Below, one piece after another: positions 13,080-22,138 of a stretch of 64,000 nucleotides of DNA. Location of the stretch: NCBI GenBank assembly GCA_018105865.1, contig CM030868.1:8685245-8749244 (forward strand), given 5' to 3'. Origin of the DNA: Metaphire vulgaris (Eukaryota > Annelida > Clitellata > Crassiclitellata > Megascolecidae). The notes below the pieces were generated by a model. That model was given only the letters and a program-made list of their open reading frames with translations. It ran no database searches and was not told where the DNA came from. Both the position numbers and the translations under genes were made by a program. Numbering within the stretch: position 1 is the stretch's first letter; every line of letters begins with the position of its first letter.

Positions 13080-16000
13080 CTATATGTGTAGACCTATATA
13101 TGTTTCGTGGTCATGATTTACCATGTACTTTGTTTTGATTATAATCTGAAGTTGAAACTATTACTGTGACCTACCTGCATACTACATACATACCTACATA
13201 CATAGTCATTTCGAAGACGTCTAGAAAGAATTTACAACCGAACACATTCTGCTATTGACCTTAAAAACCTCCGTTCTGCAACAAATCACTACCACAACCT
13301 TCTCATATCTGCCAAAAAATATTATTCTAACTTAATTGCATCCAACAGCTCTAATCCTCGTAAACTCTGGAACACTGTGAATTGTCTATTCCACCGCAAT
13401 AAAGCAAAGCCTCTTCCTCAATCCATTTCGCAACTTGCTGAATCATTTGCTAATTTTTTTTCTGGAAAAATCTCTAAGATCCGCACCAAACTAAAATCTA
13501 CCATGACCAATCAAAATACCTCTCCACATCACCCATCACCATCAGAAGCTCCTTCCAATTTTTCCTGCTTCACTCCTGTGACTGAGGAAGAAGTATCTAA
13601 ACTCTTGCAGTCCTTTCCAAACAAGCAATGCAGTCTTGATCCAATACCAACCTCTCTTCTCAAACAGTGTGCCTCTGCCCTAGTACCAACTATAACAAAA
13701 ATTATCAATTTATCTCTTTCCACAGGCACATTCCCATCCTCATTTAAAAATTCTCTCGTAACTCCACTTCTTAAAAAACCAAACCTTGACAGAGAGGATC
13801 TCAACAATTATCGCCCCATTTCAAACCTGTCTGTCCTCTCCAAACTCACAGACAAAATCGTTCTTTCCAGACTAACTGAGCATTTGTCAAAAAAACTCCT
13901 TATACAACACTCACCAGTCTGCTTATACAAAACATCATTCAACAGAAACCGTCCTCACATACATTTATGACAAACTCCTCACTGCCATCGGATCTCAACG
14001 AGTTACTGGTCTCTGTCTCCTTGATCTTTCTGTTGCCTTTGATACTATAGATCACAAAATCCTACTGAAACGCCTTTCCCTCTGGTTTGGAATATCTTCT
14101 GTAGCTCACCGCTGGTTCCAATCCTATCTCCAATCTAGATCCTTTCAAAGTTTCATGCCTGAATCAAACTTCATCACCCTCTGATCTATACTATGGAGTA
14201 CCACAAGGATCTGTCCTTGGACCGGTTTTGTTCAGTCTCTACACTACCCCTCTGTCATCCTTAATCAACTCTCTCAAATTGAATCATCAACTTTATGCAG
14301 ACGACACTCAATTATTTCTTTCGTTTACTCCGTCTTCCTTTAAGGCATCAATCTCTCAACTAGAATCAGCATTTTCGTCAATCTCATGATTCTCATCGTG
14401 GATGTCAGCTAATCTCCTTGCCCTCAATCCCTCCAAAACAGAATTTCTCTTATTTGGACTGCCACAACAACTGAAAAAATTGAAAATCCCACACTGATTT
14501 TAGCCCCAGATACAATAATAACCCTGTTCCAACTGCAAAAATCTTGGATTTACTTTTGTCCTCCCTAAATTTTGAAGCTCACATATCTCAACTATCAAAA
14601 ACCTGTTATGCTCACATTCGTGATCTACGTCGCCTTCGCCCCTACCTTGATATTAAAACTGCTTCCACCATTGCCACCTCAATAGTTCACTCTAAGTTAG
14701 ACTACTGCAACTCACTGTTTCACAATCTTCCAAAGGCTTCCATATGTAAACTCCGATCGATTCAAAATGCCTTAGCTCGTGCAGTAACTAAATCGCCTAA
14801 ATTTTGCCACATTACGCCATTACTCAAATCTCTCCACTGGCTCAAAATAGCAGAACGCATTGAATATAAAATAATATCGATGACTTATAACTCACTTCAT
14901 ACATCAAAACCTGTCTACCTAAGAAATCTGATAATTCCACAACAACCTGGATCTACTAGATCTTCTTCTCATGTAACTCTCCTTCGACCTCTGAATCAAT
15001 CATCTCTCAAAATTTGCAATCGTGCTTTTTCATACGCTGCACCTGAGCTTTGGAACTCAATTCCAATATCCCTTCGCTGTCTACATCAAAGCCAAATAAC
15101 AAACTCTGAGTCACAATTTTCTCCCCTTCTTGCAACATCTCCTCATGTTTTCTTTCTAAACTAAAATCATTTCTCTTTATAAAATCATTTCCTCCATAGC
15201 TATAGCGTCCTGCTCACTCGCCCTTTTGATTAAATGACCCGTCATGAATGACCCACCTTTGGCTATAGCTACTTCATTTGAGATTAAGCGCATAGGAATA
15301 AGGAGCTACTTCGGTGCATCTTTTGAAAGCGCTTTAGAAATTAACGAGATTTTACTTTTTACTTACATACCTGTTACATGGGCCTATATCCCGTAAGCAG
15401 CTGAATTTATATAACATATGAAGTTTTAAAGATGTGCGGGTATATTACCCGTACCCGCGGGTATACCAGACTTGGAGTTCTCGAGGCCGCGGCCTCGACC
15501 TCGAGGCGCCTCGAGGTCAAGTGACGCTGACCTTGGCCTTGGCCTTGGCCTCGGACCTGATGTCCTTGGCCTTGGCCTCGGAAGTAAAGTTCTTGGCCTT
15601 GTACTCGAGGCCAAGCCCTCACACCATTGGCAAATTTTAGGCAATTTTTGGGCAAATTTTGGCAGTTTTTGGCGATATTTTGCACTTTTCACATTTATTT
15701 AGTGAGTACATTTTTCTTCATTTCCGGGGGGGGGCAAAAATCAAACTTTGTAGTGTAAAGTCTACATGTGAGGTCCTCGGCCTTGGCCTCGGCCCTGATG
15801 TCCTTGGCCTTGGCCTCGGACCTGCTGTCCTTGGCCTTGGCCTCGTGTTACAAGTCCTTGGCCTCACCTTGGTCTCGAAAGTTGTGGCCTTGACTCCAAG
15901 TCTGGGGTATACCCTACCCGTACCCGCAGGTACGGGTAGGGTAAACAATTTTCGGGTACGGGTATGGCGCTACGGTACAGGTATAGCGCTACGGGTACAG

Positions 16001-16408
16001 GTACACCCGTTTTTACCCAAAAACATGATATTTTCATTTCTCACTACTATAGAAAATTAGCAAATGCAGTAATAGAACAAAATATTATTAAGTAGTGTAT
16101 TAGTGTAACTTGTATATCGCGTTCAGTTTGTCAGAAAGTTATATGCCACTGCATGCATTTTACTTACTGAAAGTATAAAGGACCTATAGATGACGTCATC
16201 TGACATCATCAGTAAAGTAGTGTATAATAAATCTATGATTGTAATGGCGTCCTCTAGCGAGAAAGTTCCTTTGGTAAATCGTTTTGCTGTTTAACCGCAG
16301 CTCTAATGCCTGCTCATAGCTAAACTATATCTACTAAATATTTTAAGCAAACCCATCGAGTCTTCTAGTAGTTCTAATCCATGTCCGACATTCATGTTGG
16401 CTTAGGCT

Positions 16409-16471
<63 letters not shown>

Positions 16472-18782
16472 TTGGCATATCTGAAAAAACTCGCAACTGG
16501 TTTGTATCTTATCTCAAATCTCCTGTCTTGGCCAAATTTCTCTATCTCACAGTGTAGATTATGGAGTGCCTCAAGGACCTGTTCTTGGGCCTGTACTGTT
16601 CAGCCTTTACACTACACCGCTTTTATCTTTAATTAATTCCTTCAATTTAAATCACCAACTCTATGCCGATGACACTCAGCTATTCCTTTCCGTGTCACCT
16701 CATTCATTTGATTCATCTATCGTTAAGCTTGAATCTGCATTCTCTTCAATCTCTGCATGGATGTCATCTAATCTTCTCGCTCTCAACCCATCTAACACAG
16801 AGTTTCTTATAATTGGACTACCTCTACAACTCAAAAAATTGACAATCCTAAGCTAGTTTGGCTCCTGACACCACAATAGCCCCTGTTCCAACTGCAAGGA
16901 TCTCGGATAAATTTGATTCTTTTCTAAACTTCGAATCACAAATCTCCCAACTTTCAAAAGCCAGCTTTGTTCATATTCGTGACCTTCGTCGCCTACGCCC
17001 TTGCCTCGATATCAGAACTGCCTCCACAATCGCCACCTCAATAGTCCACTCAAAATTAGATTACTGTAACTCCCTCTACTATAACCTTCACAAAGCCTCC
17101 ATCAACAAATTGCAATCAATACAAAATGCACTAGCTCGAGCTGTTACTTAGTCACCTAAATTCTCCCATATTTCACCCATACTAAAATCATTACATTGGC
17201 TTAAAATAACTGAACGTATCCAATATAAGATAATAACACTGACATGTAGCTAACTTCAGTCATCAAAACCTGTCTACCTTAGATCACTATTAACCCCTCA
17301 GCCTCCTCGACCCACACGTTCGTCATCTCACCTCACTCTTTCACGCCCACTGAATCAGTCATCCCTGAAAATTTGCAACCGTGTTTTCTCATACGCTGTA
17401 CCTGAACTTTGGAACTCGATCCCAGCTTCCCTCCGCAGACATGGACACTTTCAAACAATAAAATCTGAGTCCCCATTTCCTATAATTCCTGCATTATCTC
17501 CTCAAGTCTTCAGGTCTAAGCTTAAATCCTTCCTGTTTCTTAAATCATTCCTCCATAGCTGTAACAACCTAGCCTCACTGCCCTTCGGATGTTGACTATT
17601 TCCTGGCTGATCTCATACCTTTCCAATGGCTATTTTAAGAGTCTGAGTGCCTATGAATAAGCAGCTACTATTGTGCTGCCTCCAGGGCGCTATATAAATC
17701 CACGAGATTTTACTTTACTTACTTTAGCTGTATTACACAATGTTACCAACCAGTAGTCCAGAACCCCAGAGAAAACCCGGCCTACTAGGCCTATTTGCCA
17801 AGTGGATTACCCTGATTCCTAAGTAAGTCCTAGATCTGTCCTAATCTAAACATGCGTGCTATTTACAATGAATTAGTTATCCCAATTTTGTCCAGGGCAA
17901 CTTGGATGATGGGTGAATAAAAATACAGTTTCCTATACCGCCTCTCCCGGCGCCCAATCAATATAGTACAATGCAAAACGATATTATATTGATGCCTTGT
18001 CGTCGATGTCGTCGTCGTTCTTTGCAATTTCTGACGCTCCGTGTGCAAATTTTGCGACGGAGATGAGGATTTCTTCCAGTCCATCGGTTTTCTGAGGAGT
18101 TTTAACCGTCCTCTATTGTTTCGCGTCGTTTTGGAAGCATCGAGTCGGTCTCACCGCTTTGTGCAGGACGTCGCCATGTTGGCTATTGTTGTAGAGCCAT
18201 GCGACTGATTGACGGTCGTTCCGGACTTCGCTCGATCCTTCATCTTCGCGAGGACTGCGTTCCGTTCTTCGGTTCCGACGTGTCTCGTGCTGTCCTCCAC
18301 CTTTCCACGTCGTTCTGGAAGTTCAAGTCAGTCGCCGTCCGTCGGGTGTGCGCCAAAGTCAACCGTATTGGCTTCCGCGTGAAAATCTGGCGGATTTGCG
18401 GTTGGCTGTCGTTCCGGACTACGCTGGATTTTCTATCTTCGTTGGATTTGCCGATTATGACGACGAACTATCTTCTTGCAGAAGACCACTTCTTTAGGAA
18501 CTCACCGATGGTTACATCTGTGTGGATAACTCCTACTACCAAACTTCCGGACTCTTACACTATCTTCCGTTCCTCGTTGGCATGTCAATGGGGCCAGTTT
18601 CTTTGAAGGACCGCTTCTAAAGGACTCTGCACCGGACTTCTTCACGGCAGCAAAGTTCTTTCCATCATCACAGTGGATTTTAACATCGACACCTTCTCAC
18701 CTTCATTGACATGTCAGCGTTATCAAAGCGCTTTTGATTTTGGATTTTAAACCATGCGTACAGTGCTATATAAATTGTCCTG

Positions 18783-18825
<43 letters not shown>

Positions 18826-19416
18826 TATAGGCCTATAGGTGATTGGGTGGTAAACTTTCAACCGTAATTGATGGTAGCCAGTAGCCCCTAGCCGAGCTGC
18901 CCTGGATGACAAAGGGAAGGTGTAGGCCTAACTGCAATTACTGTAGTATAACTGATTCAGTACAGGGTGGGACGAAGAAGATGCAGCCTAAATCTTACAT
19001 GTGTTGTATGCAATATTTAAAATGTAGCAGGATTGAATATCAGTGTGAAATGTTCCAAATTCCAACCAATGTTGGGTACGGGTACGGTACACATTTTCGG
19101 GTACGGTATAGCGCTACGGGTACGGGTAGGGTAAGTTTTTTTGCACGGGTACGGGTAGGAATTTTGCTGTACCCGCACATCTCTTCTATGAACGTGTATC
19201 TGTGGTTATTTCTTAGGTTACTGGTTGTGTTATCTGAATAGTACCGTTAATCCGGTCTGTTACGCCCTCTGTAACGCCAACTTCCGTCGAACCTATTGGA
19301 GGATTCTTAGGTGTCGTTGGACATCGCAAAGACGGATAGCCAGAAGTTCGTCGAGAAAGCTCGTCGTTGGCCAAGACGACTCCAAACGGAGGATTCTAAG
19401 TCCATACAGCCGGTGA
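1..19416 (+). CDS. mAChR: Muscarinic acetylcholine receptor, A-type, gene span (5' end outside window)
   Basis: Class A GPCR that binds acetylcholine at the plasma membrane; A-type invertebrate receptors couple mainly to Gq (family knowledge). Four coding exons join in matching phase (0, 1, 1). Seen: TM2-TM5 in exon 1, a very long third intracellular loop across exons 1-3, TM6 in exon 3, TM7 and the tail in exon 4. Orthosteric residues are kept: Asp in DYTMSNAS (TM3), WTPYN in TM6 and the tyrosines of YWLCYLNST (TM7). ETEKR after TM5 and [12 protein letters not shown] before TM6 are muscarinic hallmarks. The tail [12 protein letters not shown] resembles insect mAChR-A. Odd points: a one-base deletion in exon 1, DRF in place of DRY, and no cysteines in the third extracellular loop. 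Vertebrate muscarinic coding regions are intronless; this one has at least three introns. TM1 lies upstream of base 1. Confidence 0.93.
790..1013. mobile_element. hAT-type MITE, CAGTGGCGTAGC family
   Basis: 224 bases in mAChR intron 1 with inverted ends CAGTGGCGTAGCGAGG / CCTCGCTACGCCACTG. Flanks are CCCTTCCT and CCCTTTCCT, an imperfect 8-bp duplication. No coding capacity. The family recurs at 54734-54916, at 62437-63897 and (left end only) near 19634. Confidence 0.8.
1448..2374. repeat. TIR-bounded repeat with TTTCAG motif array
   Basis: Inverted ends CAGTGATATTTCAG / CTGAAATATCACTG enclose tandem copies of a motif like TTTCTATTCAGTTTCAGTTC near both ends (1450-1580 and 2240-2365). No target duplication was found. 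The middle (1600-2230) shows no coding similarity. Probably a hAT-type non-autonomous element. Confidence 0.6.
2532..2990 (-). repeat. Degenerate LINE 3' fragment (family 1)
   Basis: Reads on the minus strand. The left end carries the (TTTAC)n-type tail seen as aagtaaagtaaagtaaaatc, followed by the gcgctcagccc and cctaaa 3' UTR pieces shared with copies at 38.3 and 55.0 kb. Further right, tatgggtgaaatatggga and neighbouring blocks match the reverse-transcriptase 3' region of those copies. Heavily mutated, with internal deletion. Confidence 0.7.
3076..3176. repeat. Small foldback MITE with TTAACTG motifs
   Basis: About 100 bases with ends CAGTGATGTTTAAGTTA / TAACTTAAACCACCCTG and internal GTTAACTG repeats. 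Flanks ATATAGGT and ATATAAGG resemble a decayed 8-bp duplication. Confidence 0.55.
3352..4033 (+). CDS. mAChR: mAChR coding exon: middle of third intracellular loop
   Basis: Open frame from an acceptor at ttcag|ctgatt (3351/3352, phase 0, matching the previous donor) to the donor gag|gtaattt after 4033 (phase 1). It encodes hydrophilic loop: a segment with [15 protein letters not shown], then low-complexity Gly/Arg from a GGA run (about 3644-3715) and a poly-Ala run from GCG repeats (about 3822-3849), then an acidic [10 protein letters not shown] stretch. Expected to be cytosolic and disordered, with kinase and arrestin sites. The 3' boundary is firm because its phase matches the next exon. 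The 5' boundary is inferred; the ATG at 3364 is not a start. Confidence 0.75.
4205..4400. repeat. Copy of a C-rich dispersed repeat
   Basis: The run from ttttacacccatgacacccc to the aatcctagaaa end recurs at 55376-56010, with the same order of blocks (acacccc, ccaatttgagg, gacctttgttg-like, cacaatcctag). Non-coding; family not recognised. Confidence 0.5.
4440..5595. other. mAChR intron 2, no recognised feature
   Basis: Read on both strands; short open frames only, none with recognisable domains. AT-rich unique-looking DNA. Confidence 0.5.
5601..5660. repeat. CAT/CTT trinucleotide repeat
   Basis: (CAT)n grading into (CTT)n and back; a microsatellite that produces a spurious His/Leu-rich open frame. 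Confidence 0.9.
5778..5912. repeat. GCCGAAGC motif array
   Basis: About ten copies of a 6-8 base motif (GCCGAAGC, GCCGAATC and complements such as TTCGGC) in both orientations, the same architecture as the hAT-type motif-array elements elsewhere in the window. Clear terminal repeats were not found. Confidence 0.6.
6146..6187. repeat. (TA)n microsatellite
   Basis: About 20 uninterrupted TA units. Confidence 0.95.
6300..6422. mobile_element. Foldback MITE with 8-bp target duplication and unusual ends
   Basis: 123 bases whose ends pair over about 30 bases (CATAGACCTCTTAAA... / ...TTTAAGAGGTCTATG, then GGACTGACGTC), flanked by perfect TGTTGGCA repeats (6292-6299, 6423-6430). The 8-bp duplication points to hAT, though the terminal CATAGACC is atypical. 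Confidence 0.85.
6459..7354. repeat. TIR-bounded repeat with GGATATATCC motifs, interrupted by a LINE tail
   Basis: Ends AAAGCTGCGGCTCCATTAG / CTAATGAAGCCGTAGCTTT are inverted copies. Internal blocks such as gcggatatatccg, ggataattc and gggatatatcccg form a palindromic motif array. A (TTCTA)n run at 6488-6511 followed by atttatgtagcgctatagc looks like a LINE 3' tail on the minus strand, inserted near the left end. No target duplication found. Confidence 0.6.
7483..7645. repeat. (CTAT)n then (CTGT)n and (CT)n microsatellite
   Basis: A compound tetranucleotide and dinucleotide repeat ending about 125 bases before the splice acceptor of mAChR exon 3; it creates a false Ser/Leu/Tyr-rich open frame. 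Confidence 0.95.
7771..8298 (+). CDS. mAChR: mAChR coding exon: end of third intracellular loop, TM6, start of third extracellular loop
   Basis: Acceptor gattacag|cagtc at 7770/7771 restores phase 1. The exon runs through a charged helix ([16 protein letters not shown]) into TM6 [17 protein letters not shown], holding the toggle Trp and the ligand-binding Tyr-Asn pair, and ends in the third extracellular loop [13 protein letters not shown] at donor g|gtaagt (exon end 8298, phase 1). Vertebrate and insect receptors have a CxxC disulfide in this loop; none is present here. An Ala5 run (GCG repeats about 7990-8002) precedes the basic helix. Confidence 0.93.
8299..9126. other. mAChR intron 3, no recognised feature
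   Basis: Begins with the strong donor gtaagt. Nothing recognisable on either strand up to the hAT terminus at 9127. Confidence 0.5.
9127..10250 (-). pseudogene. hAT transposase relic (Charlie/GTF2IRD2-like)
   Basis: The left boundary is a typical hAT terminus, CAGGGGTCTCCAAC followed by cagccgcgggcc. On the minus strand between about 10250 and 9700, broken frames read RWLS, a KVLTRFF block, IEIFLNDRA and [16 protein letters not shown], which match the conserved hAT segment with ...RWLSRGKVL... and ADIFSHLNDLN. Many stops and frameshifts; dead. The other terminus was not located. Confidence 0.65.
10545..10922. repeat. MITE-like remnant ending in CAGGGACGTAGCCAG
   Basis: The right end reads ctggctacgtccctga (the complement begins CAGGGACGTAGCCAG, a hAT-type terminus of the CAGTGGCGTAGCC group). 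Upstream G/C-rich blocks such as ccgggggagaaaccccgg resemble interiors of the related copies. The left boundary is uncertain. Confidence 0.45.
10923..13035. other. mAChR intron 3, mostly unrecognised
   Basis: A short (GA)n at 10926-10941 and a solo repeat end CAGGGCCGGCCTTAGGC near 12751. No open frame with a recognisable domain on either strand. Confidence 0.5.
13036..13077. repeat. (TA)n microsatellite
   Basis: About 20 TA units. Confidence 0.95.
13209..15368 (+). mobile_element. LINE family 1 (L2/CR1-type), 5'-truncated, broken reverse transcriptase
   Basis: Starts inside the protein ([11 protein letters not shown]...). Reads through a linker, RT motifs PLLKKPN and [14 protein letters not shown], motif [34 protein letters not shown], motif [11 protein letters not shown], then the C-terminal block [26 protein letters not shown] and ELWNSIP. 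Frame changes at about 13920, 14170, 14390 and 14500 split it. The 3' end is a UTR with gcgctttagaaat and a TTTTACTT-type tail. The endonuclease is missing. It sits in mAChR intron 3, sense orientation. Confidence 0.9.
15467..15904. mobile_element. hAT-type MITE with CCTTGGCCTCGG motif array
   Basis: 438 bases with ends CAGACTTGGAGT / ACTCCAAGTCTG and perfect 8-bp flanks GGGTATAC (15459-15466, 15905-15912), so it inserted into the GGGTAC element. The interior is two blocks of CCTTGGCCTCGG repeats (15520-15610, 15775-15890) around an AT-rich core. Overlapping open frames here come from the repeat. Confidence 0.9.
16411..16468. repeat. (CT)n microsatellite
   Basis: 29 CT units at the 5' junction of the following LINE. 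Confidence 0.95.
16466..17715 (+). mobile_element. LINE family 1, 3' half
   Basis: Starts within RT ([13 protein letters not shown]), then [20 protein letters not shown] and [10 protein letters not shown], a frameshifted C-terminal block ([28 protein letters not shown]) with in-frame stops, then [12 protein letters not shown] and the family 3' UTR with gcgctatataaatccacgag and a TTTACTTACTT tail. Inserted in the GGGTAC element within mAChR intron 3. Confidence 0.88.
18199..18830 (+). repeat. SINE-like or non-autonomous retroelement with LINE-like 3' tail, copy 1
   Basis: About 600 bases shared with 21488-22045 (blocks ctccaccttt/ccacgtcgttct, gactctgcaccggactt, catgtcagcg). It ends in atcaaagcgcttttgattttg, a cagtgctatataaattgtcctg block and (AAT)n. 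The 3' block resembles that of the L2-like LINE at 27.5 kb. Pyrimidine-rich, with an internal near-duplicate of ggctgtcgttccggacttcg. No conserved open frame. No tRNA-like A/B box promoter was confirmed. Confidence 0.6.
18784..18826. repeat. (AAT)n tail repeat
   Basis: Simple AAT run that ends the preceding retroelement. Confidence 0.9.
19217..19416 (+). CDS. mAChR: mAChR last coding exon: TM7 and C-terminal tail
   Basis: Acceptor ttcttag|gt at 19216/19217 (phase 1) joins to give [12 protein letters not shown]7 carries both aromatic-cage tyrosines and NPVCYALCN (the NPxxY region). Helix 8 and tail follow ([12 protein letters not shown], then RCRW and a basic Ser/Arg tail), stop tga 19414-19416. 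The Cys in LRCRW is a possible palmitoylation site. The exon starts only about 31 bases after the end of a hAT-like repeat. Confidence 0.95.
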
Positions 19417-20068
19417 ATAGGATGTTGCCGGGTCTACCAGGCACGCTGTGCGTATGACGATAGCTAGACTCGGTTCATATTGGAGTTCGAAGAACGTTTA
19501 AAGCCTGGTAATATCTCTGCATTGTTTAGGTGTTAGCCTTCGAATGCCCGAGAGCCTTGGAATTTAGGACTTAACGGAGTTTGTTTTCGATTTTGTAAAA
19601 AAATCATGGGATCAGTCACCAGTCTACCACATCCAGTGGCGTAGCCAAGGGGGTTGGGGGCTAAACCCCCTTGGGCGCCGACGAAAATTTTTAATGTTTT
19701 CATGCATTAATTTTAGGATGACCTTTTTTGAAGCGCCATATGCGTGACAATTTTTTGCAAGCATTATTAATATAGACTCTGGGAGATGGGACTTTTTGAC
19801 AAAGCTCTGGGAGGGACTGACAAAGCCGGGGGAGGAAGTCAGCTAGGGGCTGCCGTTAGTTGATGTAGTATTCAAAAATTTCCGGGAGAATTTGAAATTT
19901 CCGGAGAAAAGGGCAATTTCCCCCGGAAACGGCCTAGATTAAACCCTGGGGTCGGGCCATTAAAATGTTCGACCTTTAGCCTTTACGAGTTGAGGTCATA
20001 TCCCCTAACTCAGGACTACTCAAATTGCGTGGCGGTCCGGAAATTTGCACCGAAACATGACTTGGATC
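19417..20068. repeat. 3' flank of mAChR with solo MITE end
   Basis: About 200 bases of likely mAChR 3' UTR, then at 19634 CAGTGGCGTAGCCAAGGG, a left end of the CAGTGGCGTAGCC family with G-rich interior. No matching right end with duplicated flank was found. Confidence 0.5.
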
Positions 20069-20457
20069 CAGTGGTGTAGCGTGCAATTTTGCCGCCTCTG
20101 GCTCATGGCTAATCCGCCACCCAAAATTAATTCACATCAGAGGCGGATCTAGGGTGTTTGGCGCCAGAGGCGTAGCGTGCAATCATGCCGTCCATGACCC
20201 ATGTCATCGCTTCCAAAATATTTGAATTTTAAATTTCGCCTTCTAAAATTTCCCGCCATTCACTCAAAATCCTCTGACAAGCCAAAAAGGGCGTCGCTTC
20301 TAAAATTGTAGATTTGTCGTCCTTTCTAAAGTTTGCCGCCTTCACTGAAAATCCCTGACAAGCTAAAAAAAGGTCGTCGCTTCCAAAATTTGCCGTCCCC
20401 GTCATGTGTGCCGCCCGTGACTAAAGCCACAATTGCTATTGGCACGCTACGCCTCTG
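20069..20457. mobile_element. hAT-type MITE, CAGWGGYGTAGCGTGC family
   Basis: Ends CAGTGGTGTAGCGTGCAAT / GGCACGCTACGCCTCTG, flanks CTTGGATC and CTTGGAATC (near-perfect duplication). A second left end, CAGAGGCGTAGCGTGCAAT, at 20168 suggests a duplicated or nested terminus. Confidence 0.75.
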
Positions 20458-21487
20458 CTTGGAATCGGTTCGACCAAAGGATTCGAGCTAATTTTTGTAT
20501 TCGATCAAAAAACGTCGACGTGTCATATCCTCAGCGCTTTGAACCTAAAACACTACAATAGTAATAACAGTAACAACAGAAATTACAAATTCCACCATAG
20601 AAGAATTTGAAATCAATAAACCACTCAGAATTGCCATGATGCATGGCATTCATAATCAGTAGTGATAGGCCCTAAGTACTGAAGCTATTAACCATTTAAG
20701 AAATTTAAAATTCCACTAGGCCTAAAGAAAATTTTTTAGATCGATAAAATGCACTCAGAAAGGCCATTTCACCATGTATACGATGCAGTCTACTGAAGAA
20801 AACTAAATCACCTTTAAAAGCTGTCATCAGAATGTACGCAACATTAGGGAATTACCATAGGGTTAGGGTTGAACTAAGAGCCGTACAAAGGGCGGTGCCT
20901 ACGGTGCCTAGGCACAGGGCGCAAGTTTAGAGGGGCGCAAATTTCAGGAACATTCATGAAAAATTTATGATTTACTTTGCTTTCTGTCCGCGTTGAGCAA
21001 ATAAACTCAATATTAAGAAATTATAACTTTTTGGTTTTGGCATTATGCTAACTTTTACACTGCTCTGTAGATAATTCTACAGAGGTATAGCAAACACACT
21101 ATACCGGGCGATAGTAAGGCCAGTACCAAAAGGCGGAGAGAGAGAGAGAGAGAGAGAGAGAGAAGCTCGGCCGGCGGTGCGCCACATTATCATTGATAGC
21201 ATGTACCACCATAGGTTTATTTTATTTTATTAATGTTTGTATGTTAAGACATTCACGGTCTCACAGAAGCTGAAGATTTTATCACCCGGGACCCGGAGGT
21301 TGATAGCTGCAGGTGGTTGAAGAATCTCCTATCCGTTCATGCTAGTATGTCCTTCCGCGTGTCTTCCAAAATACTTTCGTAGGAGGAGCGAAATTGCATC
21401 TGCAGGGCATCTCTCAGCAGGGACGTCATTTGGGAGGGGCAGGGGGCCGTTGCCCCACCTGACTTTTAGATTTTTTGGATCTTATGC
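20458..21487. other. Intergenic, little recognised
   Basis: Contains (AG)n at 21135-21163 and a G/C-rich repeat start near 20895 (gggcggtgcctacggtgcc). No gene seen. Confidence 0.5.
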
Positions 21488-22045
21488 CAACCGCGAGGAT
21501 TGCGTTCCACTCGTCGGTTTTCCGACGAGTCTCTTGCCGTCCTCCACTTTTCCACGTCGTTCTGTAAGTTCTAAGTCGGTCGCAAATGTCCGCCAGTAAT
21601 AAGACCGCCGCGTGCAATTCAGTGGGACTGCGGTTGACGGTCGTTCCAGACTTCGCTGGAACCTCCATCTTCGTCGGATTTGCTGAATTCGGCGATTCTC
21701 GCGGAAGACCGCTACTTTCGGTTCACCGCCGGTTCTTATCGTGCGAAGAACTCCTACTACCAACTCGCGGACCTTTACCATCATCTTCTGTTCCTCGCTG
21801 ACGTAGGCCTATCTTCCGTTCCTCGCTGACGTGCCAATGTTGCAGTTTTCTTGTGAAGGACTGCTTCTTAAGGACTCGGCACCGGATTTCTTCACAGCAT
21901 CGAATTCTTTCTTTCATCATAGTGGATTTTCGACATCGCTGCCTTCTGACCTTTATTCACATGTCAGCGCTGTCAAAGCGCTTTTGATTTTGGTTTTTAA
22001 CTGTATGTACAGCGCTACATAAATCGTCCTGAATAATAATACTAA
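21488..22045 (+). repeat. SINE-like or non-autonomous retroelement with LINE-like 3' tail, copy 2
   Basis: Same element as 18199-18830: begins gcgaggattgcgttcc, shares the internal blocks, ends tcaaagcgcttttgattttgg, cagcgctacataaatcgtcctg and AAT units. Contains a local duplication of cttccgttcctcgctgacgt near 21800. Confidence 0.6.
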
Positions 22046-22138
22046 TACCCGAGCGGGATTTTAATTGTTAGGCCTACGTAGGTTATTACTGTATTTATAA
22101 ATGTGTGCGTGCGTACGCATTCAGTCGAGACCCCCCAC

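Larger units (their letters stand above)
15427..19185. mobile_element. hAT-type motif-array element (GGGTAC family), copy 1, interrupted
   Basis: Ends GATGTGCGGGTA / TACCCGCACATCTC with GGGTACGG motifs near both ends (15430-15466, 15905-16000, 19070-19170). Interior blocks (atttctcactactatag..., gcgttcagtttgtcag, aaacatgcgtgctatttac) are shared in order with copy 2 at 22139-23023. Insertions of a 438-bp hAT, a CT repeat with a LINE, and a SINE-like element enlarge it to 3.8 kb. The target duplication is not clear. Confidence 0.75.

Noticed and set aside
15407..16060. Several overlapping open frames on both strands
   Set aside because: Caused by the CCTTGGCCTCGG array of a MITE, which lacks stops in most frames.
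18199..18606. 135-codon open frame as a host gene
   Set aside because: Not conserved in the second copy of the repeat at 21488-22045.
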